Below are positions 46,313 through 55,433 of a DNA stretch of 64,000 nt, piece by piece. Made by a program: the position numbers and the translations under genes. Where the stretch lies: contig NZ_CP072144.1 in NCBI RefSeq assembly GCF_019355555.1, forward strand, positions 271,821 to 335,820, in the 5' to 3' direction. Below the pieces are notes generated by a model. The model was not told the origin of the DNA, ran no database searches, and worked only from the letters and a program-made list of their open reading frames with translations. This DNA comes from Rhizobium sp. L51/94. Lineage in GTDB: Bacteria > Pseudomonadota > Alphaproteobacteria > Rhizobiales > Rhizobiaceae. The stretch's first letter is position 1. Each line of letters opens with the position of its first letter.

Positions 46313-47824
46313 ATGAAAGTTGCGGTCACCGCGCACAGCCGATTCACGATTTCCGAAATCGATCCGCGCCTCTACGGCTCGTTTATCGAGCACCTCGGCC
46401 GCGCCGTCTATACCGGCATCTACGAACCGGACCATCCGACCGCAGATGCGAACGGCATGCGCCAGGACGTCATCGATCTCGTCAAGGAGCTGAACGTTCC
46501 GGTCGTGCGCTATCCCGGCGGCAACTTCGTCTCGGCCTATAACTGGGAAGACGGCATCGGGCCGCGCGCGAGCCGTCCGACGCGGCTCGACCTTGCATGG
46601 CACACATCCGAGAGCAACCAGGTCGGCATTCACGAATTCGCCGAATGGTGCAAATCCGCCAACACCGAGATGATGCTCGCCGTCAATCTCGGCTCGCGCG
46701 GCCTCGACGAAGCCCGCAATTTCCTCGAATACGTCAACCATCCCGGCGGCAGCGAATGGAGCGACAAGCGACGCGACAATGGCCGCGCCGAACCTTTCGA
46801 CGTCAAGCTCTGGTGCCTCGGCAACGAGATGGATGGCCCCTGGCAGATCGGACACAAGTCGGCGGACGAATATGGACGGTTGGCGCACGAGACCGCCAAG
46901 GCAATGAGGGCCTTCGACAGTTCGCTGGAACTGGTCGTATGCGGCTCGTCCAACGCCCACATGCCGACCTACCCCCAGTGGGAAGCCACGGTCCTCGATC
47001 ATACCTATGACGAGGTCGATTATATCTCGCTGCATATGTATTTCGAGAACCGCGCTAAAAACACTGCGAATTTCCTCGCAAAAAGCGTCGAACTCGACAA
47101 TTACATCGGTACAGTCGCTGGCGTCATCGAGTACATCAAGGCGAAGAAGCGCTCGACAAAGAACGTCTATATTTCCTTCGACGAGTGGAACGTCTGGTAC
47201 CATTCCAAGGAACGCGACAAGGCGATCCTCGAAGGCGCCAGCGGTTGGCCCCATGCGCCGGCGCTTCTGGAAGACGACTACAATTTCGAGGATGTCCTGC
47301 AGGTCGTCTGCATCCTCAACACCTTCATCAACCGCGCCGATGTCGTGAAGATTGCCTGCCTTGCGCAGCTGGTGAACGTCATTGCCCCGATCATGACCGT
47401 ACCGGGCGGCCCGGCCTGGCGACAGACCATCTACTACCCCTACTATTTCGCATCGGTCTATGGCCGCGGCACCGCGCTGAAGCTGATCGTCGACAGCCCG
47501 ACCTATGCAGCCGATGGCCTTGGCGACATCCCCTATCTCGACATCTCCGCTGTCCATGACGACACGTCCCGGACGATCACTTTCTTCATCGTAAACCGGC
47601 ACCAGCAGGAAGCGCTGGATCTGGGCATCGCCCTTCTGGAATTCGGCACCCTGACGGTGATCGACGACCAGGAGATTGCGCACCCCGATCTCGCAATCAC
47701 CAACACCGCCGGCAAGCCGGACAATGTCGTCCCGCGCAAAGCGGCCGGTGCGAGCGTGTCTGACGGAGCTCTCAGCGCGTCGATTGCGCCGCTTTCCTAC
47801 CGCATGATCCGGCTTCAGGCCTGA
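46313..47824 (+). CDS. GH51 alpha-L-arabinofuranosidase
   Basis: Retaining glycosidase removing terminal arabinofuranose from arabino-oligosaccharides. Acid/base Glu172 in LGNEMDGPW and nucleophile Glu291 in SFDEWNVWY are in place within a TIM barrel, followed by the C-terminal beta-sandwich. 503 residues, no signal peptide, so it acts in the cytoplasm on imported oligosaccharides. The ATG at 46313 follows GGAGG. It is followed by a CUT1 importer, consistent with uptake of plant arabinan or arabinoxylan fragments. Confidence 0.95.
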   Translation: MKVAVTAHSRFTISEIDPRLYGSFIEHLGRAVYTGIYEPDHPTADANGMRQDVIDLVKELNVPVVRYPGGNFVSAYNWEDGIGPRASRPTRLDLAWHTSESNQVGIHEFAEWCKSANTEMMLAVNLGSRGLDEARNFLEYVNHPGGSEWSDKRRDNGRAEPFDVKLWCLGNEMDGPWQIGHKSADEYGRLAHETAKAMRAFDSSLELVVCGSSNAHMPTYPQWEATVLDHTYDEVDYISLHMYFENRAKNTANFLAKSVELDNYIGTVAGVIEYIKAKKRSTKNVYISFDEWNVWYHSKERDKAILEGASGWPHAPALLEDDYNFEDVLQVVCILNTFINRADVVKIACLAQLVNVIAPIMTVPGGPAWRQTIYYPYYFASVYGRGTALKLIVDSPTYAADGLGDIPYLDISAVHDDTSRTITFFIVNRHQQEALDLGIALLEFGTLTVIDDQEIAHPDLAITNTAGKPDNVVPRKAAGASVSDGALSASIAPLSYRMIRLQA

Positions 47825-47838
47825 TTTTTATATATCAC

Positions 47839-47892
47839 GATAGGCGATACATATCGCCTATCTGTTGACATTGTCATCATTTGTCTTAACGT
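47839..47892 (+). promoter_or_regulatory. Promoter of the CUT1 importer operon with upstream palindrome
   Basis: GATAGGCGATA, CA, TATCGCCTATC (47839-47862) is a perfect 11-base inverted repeat directly before TTGACA (47865-47870), which pairs with TAACGT (47887-47892) after 16 bases. ATCACGA at 47834-47840 overlaps its edge. The repeat could be an operator, or the end hairpin of the GH51 message, though no U-run follows. Confidence 0.55.
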
Positions 47893-47928
47893 CTTTGCAG
47901 CGATGCCTGACGTCTCTGGGAGGAGAAG

Positions 47929-48075
47929 ATGGAAGCAATAGCTTCTATTTTGGCGCAGTCGTGGACCGAGAAGAACTTCGCCGCAACGGCTGGCAGGTTC
48001 ATCTGTAACGGTTGCTGCTCGCATATCGATATCAGAATTTCCGTTTCAGCGTCCGGCGCACAGGTGCCGACATGA
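47929..48075 (+). CDS. Small leader ORF (48 aa) coupled to the ABC ATPase gene
   Basis: ATG at 47929 follows GGGAGGAG (47918-47925) by three bases, a stronger site than that of the ATPase itself. It encodes 48 residues beginning MEAIASILAQSWTEKNFAAT and containing CNGCC. Its TGA overlaps the ATPase ATG as ATGA, so translation of the leader would carry ribosomes to the ATPase start. It may be a regulatory leader peptide or simply a coupling device; no homologue is known to me. Confidence 0.45.
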   Translation: MEAIASILAQSWTEKNFAATAGRFICNGCCSHIDIRISVSASGAQVPT

Positions 48076-49175
48076 CGGCTGATATCGAAATTCTGAATGT
48101 CAGCAAACGTTTCGGCGCCCTGACGGTGCTCGACAGCTTGTCGCTGACCATCAAGGCCAACGAGTTCATGGTCTTCCTCGGGCCTTCCGGCTGCGGCAAG
48201 TCTACTCTTCTGCGGATGATTGCCGGGCTCGAAACCGTCGACGAGGGGACGATCTCGATCAATGGGCAGCGGATCGATACGCTTCCGCCGGGCCAGCGCG
48301 ACATTGCCATGGTGTTCCAGAGCTACGCGCTCTATCCGCACATGACCGTCGCAGACAACATGGCTTTCGGCCTGCGCAACATAAAGGTTGCAGCTGATGT
48401 GATCGAGGCCCGCGTGACGGAAGCAGCCCGCATGCTGGAAATCGGCCATCTGCTCGATCGCAAACCTGGTCAGCTTTCCGGCGGCCAGCGCCAGCGCGTC
48501 GCCATCGGCCGCGCCATCGTCAAGGAACCGAAAGCCTTTCTCTTCGACGAACCGCTGTCGAATCTCGATGCGGCGCTGCGGGTGCGCACCCGGCTTGAAC
48601 TGGCGCAGTTGCGAAACCGCGTGCAATCGACGATGGTCTTCGTCACCCACGACCAGATCGAAGCCATGACCCTGGCCGATCGCATCGTGGTGATGAACAA
48701 CCGCCGGATCGAGCAGATCGGCTCGCCGATGGATATCTATACAAGACCGGCCAGCCGTTTCGTCGCAGCCTTCGTCGGTTCGCCGACGATGAACTTCCTT
48801 TCTGTGAAGCTGTCGGAGCGCGACGGTTTTCTTCAGGCGACCCTTGCCGATGGCAGCACGGTGGAGACCGCCATCCGGCCCGGTGGCATCGCTGCCGGAG
48901 GCGACTACACGCTCGGCATCCGCGCCGAGGCGGTGAAGCTCGCCGGATCGGCGCCAGCTGCCGTGACGGGCAAGGTCGATGTGCTGGAACGGCTCGGCGA
49001 CCGGACGCTGCTGTACGTGCGGCTGGCTGACGAAAGCATCATCGTCGCCGAAGACATCGGCAACAGCCGAGTGGCTGTCGGCAATACCGTCTCCCTCGCC
49101 ATCGACGGAACCAGAGTGCATCTCTTCGATGCGGATGGACGCGCGTGGCATTGCGAGGAGAGCCTTCATGGCTGA
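48072..49175 (+). CDS. CUT1 sugar ABC transporter ATP-binding protein (UgpC/MalK-type)
   Basis: Walker A GPSGCGKST, Q-loop MVFQSYALYPHMTV, signature LSGGQRQR, Walker B AFLFDEPLSNLDA, H-loop THDQIEAM, then the MalK-like regulatory OB domain (residues ~235-367). 367 residues from the ATG at 48072. The end overlaps the next permease by eight bases. Confidence 0.95.
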   Translation: MTADIEILNVSKRFGALTVLDSLSLTIKANEFMVFLGPSGCGKSTLLRMIAGLETVDEGTISINGQRIDTLPPGQRDIAMVFQSYALYPHMTVADNMAFGLRNIKVAADVIEARVTEAARMLEIGHLLDRKPGQLSGGQRQRVAIGRAIVKEPKAFLFDEPLSNLDAALRVRTRLELAQLRNRVQSTMVFVTHDQIEAMTLADRIVVMNNRRIEQIGSPMDIYTRPASRFVAAFVGSPTMNFLSVKLSERDGFLQATLADGSTVETAIRPGGIAAGGDYTLGIRAEAVKLAGSAPAAVTGKVDVLERLGDRTLLYVRLADESIIVAEDIGNSRVAVGNTVSLAIDGTRVHLFDADGRAWHCEESLHG

Positions 49176-50103
49176 GGCCGCGCTGTCCCTCGCACGTCCT
49201 GCGGTATCAGCGGTTGCACGCCGCCGTCACCTGGGCGTCAACGCTCCGCAGTGGCGCAATGCGCTCTTCATCGTGCCCTTCCTGTTTTTCTTCGTGACCC
49301 TGCTGGTGGTGCCGCTGTTCTGGGGCATGTGGCTGAGCGTCCACAAGGCGGACACCTTCGGCGTCGGAAAATTCGTCGGCCTGGGCAATTATCTGAGGCT
49401 CTACAACGACAAGATATTCTTGCAGTCGATTGGCAACACCTTCTATTTCGTTGCCCTCACCGTGCCGCTTCTCGCGGTCATGGGCCTGCTGCTGGCGTTG
49501 GGGCTGAACCGCAAGACGCGCACCGCCACCATCCTCCGCGCAGTTTATTTCTCCTCCTCGGTGCTGTCGGTAACAATCGTGACGCTGATCTGGCGGATCG
49601 TCTTCGTGCCGAATTTCGGATTGCTGACGACCATCTACGGCTGGTTCGGGGCAACCGCGCCCGCCTTCCTGTCCAATCAGGACCTGGCGATGATCGCCAT
49701 TGCCATCGCCACCATCTGGTGGTGCATCGGACTGCCGATGATGCTCTTCCTCTCGGCATTGCAGCAGATACCCGGCGATATCTACGAGGCTGCGGCGCTC
49801 GACAATGCCAGCCGCTGGCGCGTGCTGTGGTACATCACCCTGCCCTCGATACGGCGCACCTTCGTGCTCGTGGTCATCATCCAGATCGTGTTGCAGTTCC
49901 AGCTGTTCGGCCAGTCCAAGTTGCTGACCCAGGGTGGCCCCAACAACGCTTCGAAGCCGATCGTCTATTACATCTATGAGACCGCCTTCACCAAGTGGGA
50001 TCTCGGCCTCGGGGCCGCCGCCTCGGAGGTGCTGTTCGTGCTGATCCTGATTGCGGCCATGGCGCAATACCTGTTCTCTCGCCGGCAAGGGGAAGAAGGA
50101 TGA
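49168..50103 (+). CDS. CUT1 sugar ABC transporter permease (MalF/UgpA-type)
   Basis: 311 residues with about six membrane segments (LFIVPFLFFFVTLLVVPLFW first) and the EAA loop DIYEAAALDNASRWRVLWYI. The ATG overlaps the ATPase stop and the stop overlaps the next ATG (ATGA). Confidence 0.95.
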   Translation: MAEAALSLARPAVSAVARRRHLGVNAPQWRNALFIVPFLFFFVTLLVVPLFWGMWLSVHKADTFGVGKFVGLGNYLRLYNDKIFLQSIGNTFYFVALTVPLLAVMGLLLALGLNRKTRTATILRAVYFSSSVLSVTIVTLIWRIVFVPNFGLLTTIYGWFGATAPAFLSNQDLAMIAIAIATIWWCIGLPMMLFLSALQQIPGDIYEAAALDNASRWRVLWYITLPSIRRTFVLVVIIQIVLQFQLFGQSKLLTQGGPNNASKPIVYYIYETAFTKWDLGLGAAASEVLFVLILIAAMAQYLFSRRQGEEG

Positions 50104-50951
50104 GCATCAACCCGACATCCACCACGATCGGAAGCTCCGTCGGCGACCGCATCATCCTGGGGCTGGTGATTGCCGTTGCCATCGTGATGATGGCGCCGGT
50201 GGTCTGGGTCGTCGCCCTGTCGCTGAAGGAAAACAAGGAACTGATGACGGATATGAATGCCGTCTTTCGGGCTCCCTACACGATCAAGAACTATATCGAC
50301 ATCCTCGGCACGTCGTCGGTCTTCCGCTGGATCCTCAACAGCCTGATCGTGTCGGGCACGATGACCATCATGACCCTGATCCTCGCATCGCTCGCCGGCT
50401 ATGGCTTCGCGCGGCTGAACTTCCCCTACCGCGACGTACTGTTCATCATCGTGCTGCTTGGACTTGCGGTTCCCGAGCAGGCCGTGCTGATTGCCCGCCA
50501 CCAGATCTTCAGCTGGCTGAAATTTCACAACACCTATCAGGGGCTGATCCTGCCTGGCCTTTCGGCGCCATTCGGCGTGTTCCTGATGACCCAGTATTTC
50601 CGTGCTATTCCGAAGGAGCTCGACGAGGCGGCTTTGCTCGACAATGCCAGCCGGTTCAAGATCTTCTGGAAGGTCCTGCTGCCGCTCACCATCCCGGCAC
50701 AGGCGACCCTCGGTATCTTTACCTTCCTAAATTCCTGGAACGAATACCTCTGGCCGCTGATCTCGGGCACGCGCAAGGACATGTTCACGCTGACCGTCGG
50801 CATGGCCTCGACGCAAAGCAATTTTGCCCAGTCGGAGGGACTGGGCTTCCTGATGGCGCAGGCCGTCTTTGCCGGCGCGCCGGTGCTCGTTCTCTACCTG
50901 TTTTTCCAGAAGTACATCGTCACGGCGGTCTCGGGTAACGCCGTCCGCTGA
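50100..50951 (+). CDS. CUT1 sugar ABC transporter permease (MalG/UgpE-type)
   Basis: 283 residues, six membrane segments, EAA loop ELDEAALLDNASRFKIFWKV and the MalG-like FLNSWNEYLWPL. Partner of the preceding permease. Confidence 0.95.
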   Translation: MSINPTSTTIGSSVGDRIILGLVIAVAIVMMAPVVWVVALSLKENKELMTDMNAVFRAPYTIKNYIDILGTSSVFRWILNSLIVSGTMTIMTLILASLAGYGFARLNFPYRDVLFIIVLLGLAVPEQAVLIARHQIFSWLKFHNTYQGLILPGLSAPFGVFLMTQYFRAIPKELDEAALLDNASRFKIFWKVLLPLTIPAQATLGIFTFLNSWNEYLWPLISGTRKDMFTLTVGMASTQSNFAQSEGLGFLMAQAVFAGAPVLVLYLFFQKYIVTAVSGNAVR

Positions 50952-51031
50952 ACTACCACGCGCCTGACACGTCAAGACAATGCCCTGGGAGGGGCCAACA
51001 GGGGTTAACGACCCCACGAGGAGGAGATGAT

Positions 51032-52357
51032 ATGACGCATATTTTCAGGAGATATCTGCTAGCGGCGGCTTCGGTCGTTGCTCTCGCCGGGGCAAGTCCT
51101 GCCTTTGCCGCAACCGAACTCTCTGTGCAGCGCTTCTTCGGCGCCTGCGATGCGGATTTCGGCACCAACACCGATGTATCCAAGGCGGTGGGCGAATGCG
51201 GTATCATGACGTCGCTGATCAACAAGTTCAACGCAGACAATCCCGATGTGCACGTCAGCGTCACCACTGTGGAATGGCCGGGCTACGACCAGCTGACGGC
51301 GCAGTTCGCCGCTGGCGACCCGCCGGATATCGTCACGATCCACCAGTCGGTGCTCGGCGACTATGCCTCGAGAGGCCTGCTGATGCCGCTCGACGATGTC
51401 CTGAAATCTGTCGGCGTCGCCTCTACCGATTTCACCGAGGCAAGCCTCAGCGGCGTTACCAAGGAAGGCAAGATCTACGGCCTGCCGATCGACAACTGGA
51501 CCATGCTCTTCCACATCAACATGGGTCTCTTCAAGAAGGCCGGTCTCGTCAATGCCGACGGCACACCGATACTGCCGAAAAACGTCGACGAGCTTCTGGC
51601 GCAGGCAAAGCAATTCCGGGAAAAGACCGGCAAGCCCTATTTCGTCCAGAACCTTGCCAACGAGGTCGCTCTCTATACCCGCAATCTCTACACCTACCTG
51701 TTTCAGCAGGATTCCGATTTCTTCGCCGATCCCAAGCATGTGAAACTGGATACGCCGGAAGCCAGAAAAGTCGTCGAGATGTACAAGGCTATCTTCGACA
51801 ATGGCGACACGACCAAGGATCTCGACTACTCCGCCAGCATCAATGCATTCCTGGCCGGCGAAGGCGGCGTTCATCTGAACGGCACGTGGATGATCGGCGA
51901 CTACACTGCGTCGTCGGAAAAGGCCGGAACCTCGCTCAATGCCGGCGGCTATGCCGTCTATCCCTATCCGCAGCTTTTCCCCGGCAAGAAGGCACAGTAT
52001 GCCGACGGACATAGCTGGGCGGTATCGCAGAAGGATCGCTCGCCGGAACAGATGGCCGCCATCGGCAAGTTCCTGAAATTCTTCCACGACAACGACTTCG
52101 ACTGGTCGCGCACCGGCCATCTGCCGGCGATCAAGGCCGTGCTGACATCCAAGGAATTCTTGGCACTGCCGCATCGTGACACCATTTCTTCGATCACGAC
52201 ACTCGGCACGCCGCTTCCCTCCGCAGTGCAGCGCCAGTTCGCCATTCAGGACATCATCGGCCAGGAAATGAGCTCGGCCGTCACCGGCCAGAAGGATGTG
52301 GGCGCTGCCCTCAAGGATATGGAGTCGCGCGTCAACGACCTCCTCGGCAACCTCTAG
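51032..52357 (+). CDS. CUT1 sugar ABC transporter substrate-binding protein
   Basis: Family 1 solute-binding protein, 441 residues. Sec signal peptide (LLAAASVVALAGASPAFA, cleavage before ATEL). Binding-protein blocks VEWPGYDQLTAQFAAGDPPD, YGLPIDNW and GGVHLNGTWMIGDY are visible. AGGAGG precedes the ATG. With the cytoplasmic GH51 enzyme it suggests import of arabino-oligosaccharides. Last gene of the importer operon, followed by a strong hairpin. Confidence 0.94.
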   Translation: MTHIFRRYLLAAASVVALAGASPAFAATELSVQRFFGACDADFGTNTDVSKAVGECGIMTSLINKFNADNPDVHVSVTTVEWPGYDQLTAQFAAGDPPDIVTIHQSVLGDYASRGLLMPLDDVLKSVGVASTDFTEASLSGVTKEGKIYGLPIDNWTMLFHINMGLFKKAGLVNADGTPILPKNVDELLAQAKQFREKTGKPYFVQNLANEVALYTRNLYTYLFQQDSDFFADPKHVKLDTPEARKVVEMYKAIFDNGDTTKDLDYSASINAFLAGEGGVHLNGTWMIGDYTASSEKAGTSLNAGGYAVYPYPQLFPGKKAQYADGHSWAVSQKDRSPEQMAAIGKFLKFFHDNDFDWSRTGHLPAIKAVLTSKEFLALPHRDTISSITTLGTPLPSAVQRQFAIQDIIGQEMSSAVTGQKDVGAALKDMESRVNDLLGNL

Positions 52358-52671
52358 CCAACAACGGTACCCGAACGACCTATGCCCGCCAGCGTATTCC
52401 TGGCGGGCATAGGCATGTCGATCAAAGGGAACGGCTCGCCAAGGCGCCTTTCCCCGACCGTCGCTTACGGCCGCACGAGCGCAGTTTTGCGCATTCGCCG
52501 CTGGCGAAAATCTGCTCCTCCGCTCTGCGCTCCTCTTTCCCATGGTTGAACGGATGACTGCCTGATGCACCCGTGTCACCAAAAATTCACCCCAGTTTCA
52601 ACGACGTGACATCCAGCGAGCGGATACCCCTCCCCTGCGACGAGGCGAAATGCCGCTCACAGGAGATTACC
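52358..52671. other. Intergenic region between the CUT1 and Dpp-type importers
   Basis: Holds the hairpin at 52381-52411. Beyond that, to the AGGAG box at 52661, I see no gene, RNA or repeat and no clear promoter boxes, although the Dpp-type operon must have its promoter here. Confidence 0.4.
52381..52411 (+). terminator. Hairpin terminator after the CUT1 operon
   Basis: TATGCCCGCCAG and CTGGCGGGCATA form a perfect 12-bp stem with a seven-base loop, 23 bases past the stop codon. No U-run follows, so it may need Rho or serve to protect the 3' end. Confidence 0.6.
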
Positions 52672-54300
52672 ATGATTTCACTCAATCGGCGTGCAGCCCT
52701 CGGTTTGATCGGCGGGACCGCCGGCAGTCTCATGCTCCCGAAACTGTCGATGGGCCAGGGCAAGCGCCCGTCCATCACGGTCGCAGTCCAGAAGATCACC
52801 ATCAACAACACGCTGGATATCTGGTACGAGCAGTCGAACGTCGGAGAGCGCATATTCTTCCCCAATCTGTGGGAAGGCCTGATCGTCCGCAACTGGATGG
52901 GTAACCAGGAGCCGATCCCGGGTCTTGCCACCGAGTGGAAACGCATCGACGAAAAAACACTCGAACTGACGCTCCGCCAGGGCGTCAAATTCCACAATGG
53001 CGACGAGCTGACTGCCGATGACGTCGTGTTCAGCTTCTCGCCGCAGCGCGTCTTCGGCAACAGCCAGCCTGCAGGCGGCAAGACCATTTTCGAGGCCGAC
53101 AACAAGCCGACGACGGCAAAGGAACTGCCGGCCACCTTCCCGGGCGTCGGACGACGTCTCTGGCCGGCACTGGCCGGTGTCGAGGCTGTCGACAAGTACA
53201 CGGTACGGTTCCACAATGTCACGCCGGATGTCACGCTCGAAGGCCGGCTTTACGCCTTCGGCAGCCAGATCGCCAATCGCCGCGCCTGGGATGAAGCCCC
53301 CTCCTATCTCGACTGGGCACGCAAGCCGATCACGACAGGCGCCTACATGGTCGGCGAGTACAAGCCAGACGTATCCCTGACGCTGCTGGCCTTCGACCAG
53401 TACTGGGGCGGCCGCCCTCCGCTCGAGCAAATCCGCTTCGTCGAAGTGCCTGAAGTCTCGTCGCGCGTGAACGGCCTTCTCTCCGGCCAGTTCGATTTCG
53501 CCTGCGACCTGCCGCCGGACCAGATAGGTGCCGTCCAGGCAACTTCGGGCTTCGAGGTTCAGGGCTCGACCATTTTAAACCACCGCATCTCGGTTTTCAG
53601 CACTCAGAACCCGGTGCTCGCCAATCCGCTGGTGCGCCGTGCCATGACCCATGCGATCGATCGCCAGGCCATCGTCGATGCCCTATGGGCAGGCAAGACG
53701 AACATCCCGGCCGGCCTGCAATTTGACTCATATGGCGAGATGTTCATCAAGGGATGGACGGTTCCGGAATACAATCCGGAGATGGCCAAGGATCTCCTGA
53801 AGCAGGCCAACTACAAGGGCGATGCCATCCCTTTCCGCCTGCTCAACAACTACTACACAAACCAGACGGCCAACGGCCAGATCATGGTCGAGATGTGGAA
53901 ACAGGTCGGCATCAATGTCGAGATCCAGATGAAGGAAAACTGGGCCCAGATCCAGGATGCAAGCAGCATGAAGGGCGTACGCGACTGGTCGGCATCCCCC
54001 GCCTTTAACGATCCAGTCTCCTGCATGGTCAGCCAGTTCGGACCGAACAGCGATACCCAGCAGCAGAAGGACTGGTTCAACGCCGAGGCAAACCAGATGG
54101 CTGGAATCCTCGAGACATCGACAGACCGCGCGGCCCGCAAGAAGGCATTTGCTCGCATGCTCGAGATCTGCGAGCGCGAAGATCCGGCCTACCAGGTCCT
54201 CCACCAGAACGCGGTATTTACTGGCATGAAATCATCCCTGAAATGGAAGGCAGCGCCCGCCTTCGCCATGGACTTCCGCGCCAACAACTGGGCCAGCTGA
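52672..54300 (+). CDS. Peptide/nickel-type (family 5) ABC transporter substrate-binding protein
   Basis: DppA/OppA-family periplasmic protein, 542 residues from the ATG at 52672 after AGGAG. The signal region MISLNRRAALGLIGGTAGSL has a twin arginine and a mild hydrophobic stretch, so export by Tat is possible. Family blocks: FFPNLWEGLIVRN, LELTLRQGVKFHNGDELTADDVVFS, HAIDRQAIVDALW. Ligands of this family range from peptides to sugars and nickel. The downstream phosphodiesterase gene leaves the ligand open. Confidence 0.92.
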   Translation: MISLNRRAALGLIGGTAGSLMLPKLSMGQGKRPSITVAVQKITINNTLDIWYEQSNVGERIFFPNLWEGLIVRNWMGNQEPIPGLATEWKRIDEKTLELTLRQGVKFHNGDELTADDVVFSFSPQRVFGNSQPAGGKTIFEADNKPTTAKELPATFPGVGRRLWPALAGVEAVDKYTVRFHNVTPDVTLEGRLYAFGSQIANRRAWDEAPSYLDWARKPITTGAYMVGEYKPDVSLTLLAFDQYWGGRPPLEQIRFVEVPEVSSRVNGLLSGQFDFACDLPPDQIGAVQATSGFEVQGSTILNHRISVFSTQNPVLANPLVRRAMTHAIDRQAIVDALWAGKTNIPAGLQFDSYGEMFIKGWTVPEYNPEMAKDLLKQANYKGDAIPFRLLNNYYTNQTANGQIMVEMWKQVGINVEIQMKENWAQIQDASSMKGVRDWSASPAFNDPVSCMVSQFGPNSDTQQQKDWFNAEANQMAGILETSTDRAARKKAFARMLEICEREDPAYQVLHQNAVFTGMKSSLKWKAAPAFAMDFRANNWAS

Positions 54301-54314
54301 GACCCCAATCTATT

Positions 54315-54350
54315 TGCCTCGGCTGCATGATGCTGCCGGGGCATTTTTTT
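54315..54350 (+). terminator. Rho-independent terminator/attenuator inside the Dpp-type operon
   Basis: TGCCTCGGC (54315-54323) and GCCGGGGCA (54335-54343) form a 9-bp stem with one G-U pair and an 11-base loop, followed by seven T. It lies between the binding-protein gene and the ATPase genes, so it would make the binding protein the most abundant product. Confidence 0.8.
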
Positions 54351-54428
54351 GTACCAGACACGGCCTGTCCAAGCGCCTCCCGCCCGGACTTCGATACGAG
54401 CGCCGTCATTTAGAGGGAGACCGTTCCG

Positions 54429-55433
54429 TTGCAAACCAATCTCGTAGAGCTCCGCAATCTGAAGGTCGCCTTCGACGGCGTTCCTGTGCTTCACGGCATC
54501 GATCTCGACATAAGACGAGGGGAATCGGTCGGGCTCGTCGGTGAATCCGGCTGCGGCAAGTCCGTGACCTGGCTCGCGGCACTAGGCCTGCTGCCGCGCC
54601 GGGCCCAGATCAGCGGCTCCGTGACGCTCGAAGGCCGGGAGCTTTGCGGCGCCCCCCGCTCAGTGCTCGAACAGGTCAGAGGCGGTCGCATCGCGATCAT
54701 TTTCCAGGATCCGTCGAGTTCGCTCAACCCCGTGCAGCGCATCGGTCGGCAGATTGCCGAGGCTCTTGCGCTCCACCGCGGACTGCACGGAGCAGCGGCA
54801 GCGGCCGAAACACTGCGGCTGCTGGACATCGTCGGCATCCCCGACGCCCGCCGTCGCGTCGATCTCTATCCGCATGAATTTTCCGGCGGCCAATGTCAGC
54901 GACTGATGATCGCCATGGCGCTGGCCGGCGAACCCGATCTGCTGGTTGCCGACGAGCCGACAACGGCGCTCGATGCGACGATCCAGGCGCAGATTCTCGA
55001 TCTGCTGATCCAGATTCGGGCGGAGACCGGTATGGCGACCGTGTTCATCAGCCACGATCTCGGCGCGGTCTCACAGGTCTGCGAACGGATCTGCGTCATG
55101 TATGCCGGCCGGATCATCGAAGAGGGCAGCATTGCCCAGCTCTTCTCTGAACCGCGCCATCCCTATACACGCGGCCTTTTCGACGCCATTCCGACCATCG
55201 ACGGACCACGCAAGCGCCTGGTCCCCATTCCCGGCACCGTCCCGAACCCGAAGCAGATGCCATCCGGCTGTGCATTCTCTCCACGTTGCGCGCGCGCCGT
55301 GGAAAACTGTCGCCACGAGATGCCGGCTTTCGAAATGCTGGAGGATGGCAGGAAGCTCGCTTGTCTGCGCCCCGTGCCCGCGCGTGAACTGGTGAGCTCT
55401 CCGTCCCGAGTTGCGGAAGAGGTTACCTCGTGA
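54429..55433 (+). CDS. Peptide-type ABC transporter ATP-binding protein (DppD-like)
   Basis: 334 residues: Walker A GESGCGKS, Q-loop FQDPSSSLNP, signature FSGGQCQR, Walker B LLVADEPTTALDA, and the C-terminal oligopeptide-transporter extension GCAFSPRCARAVENC. The TTG start at 54429 follows GGGAGA. The stop overlaps the GTG of the next ATPase. Confidence 0.93.
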   Translation: MQTNLVELRNLKVAFDGVPVLHGIDLDIRRGESVGLVGESGCGKSVTWLAALGLLPRRAQISGSVTLEGRELCGAPRSVLEQVRGGRIAIIFQDPSSSLNPVQRIGRQIAEALALHRGLHGAAAAAETLRLLDIVGIPDARRRVDLYPHEFSGGQCQRLMIAMALAGEPDLLVADEPTTALDATIQAQILDLLIQIRAETGMATVFISHDLGAVSQVCERICVMYAGRIIEEGSIAQLFSEPRHPYTRGLFDAIPTIDGPRKRLVPIPGTVPNPKQMPSGCAFSPRCARAVENCRHEMPAFEMLEDGRKLACLRPVPARELVSSPSRVAEEVTS

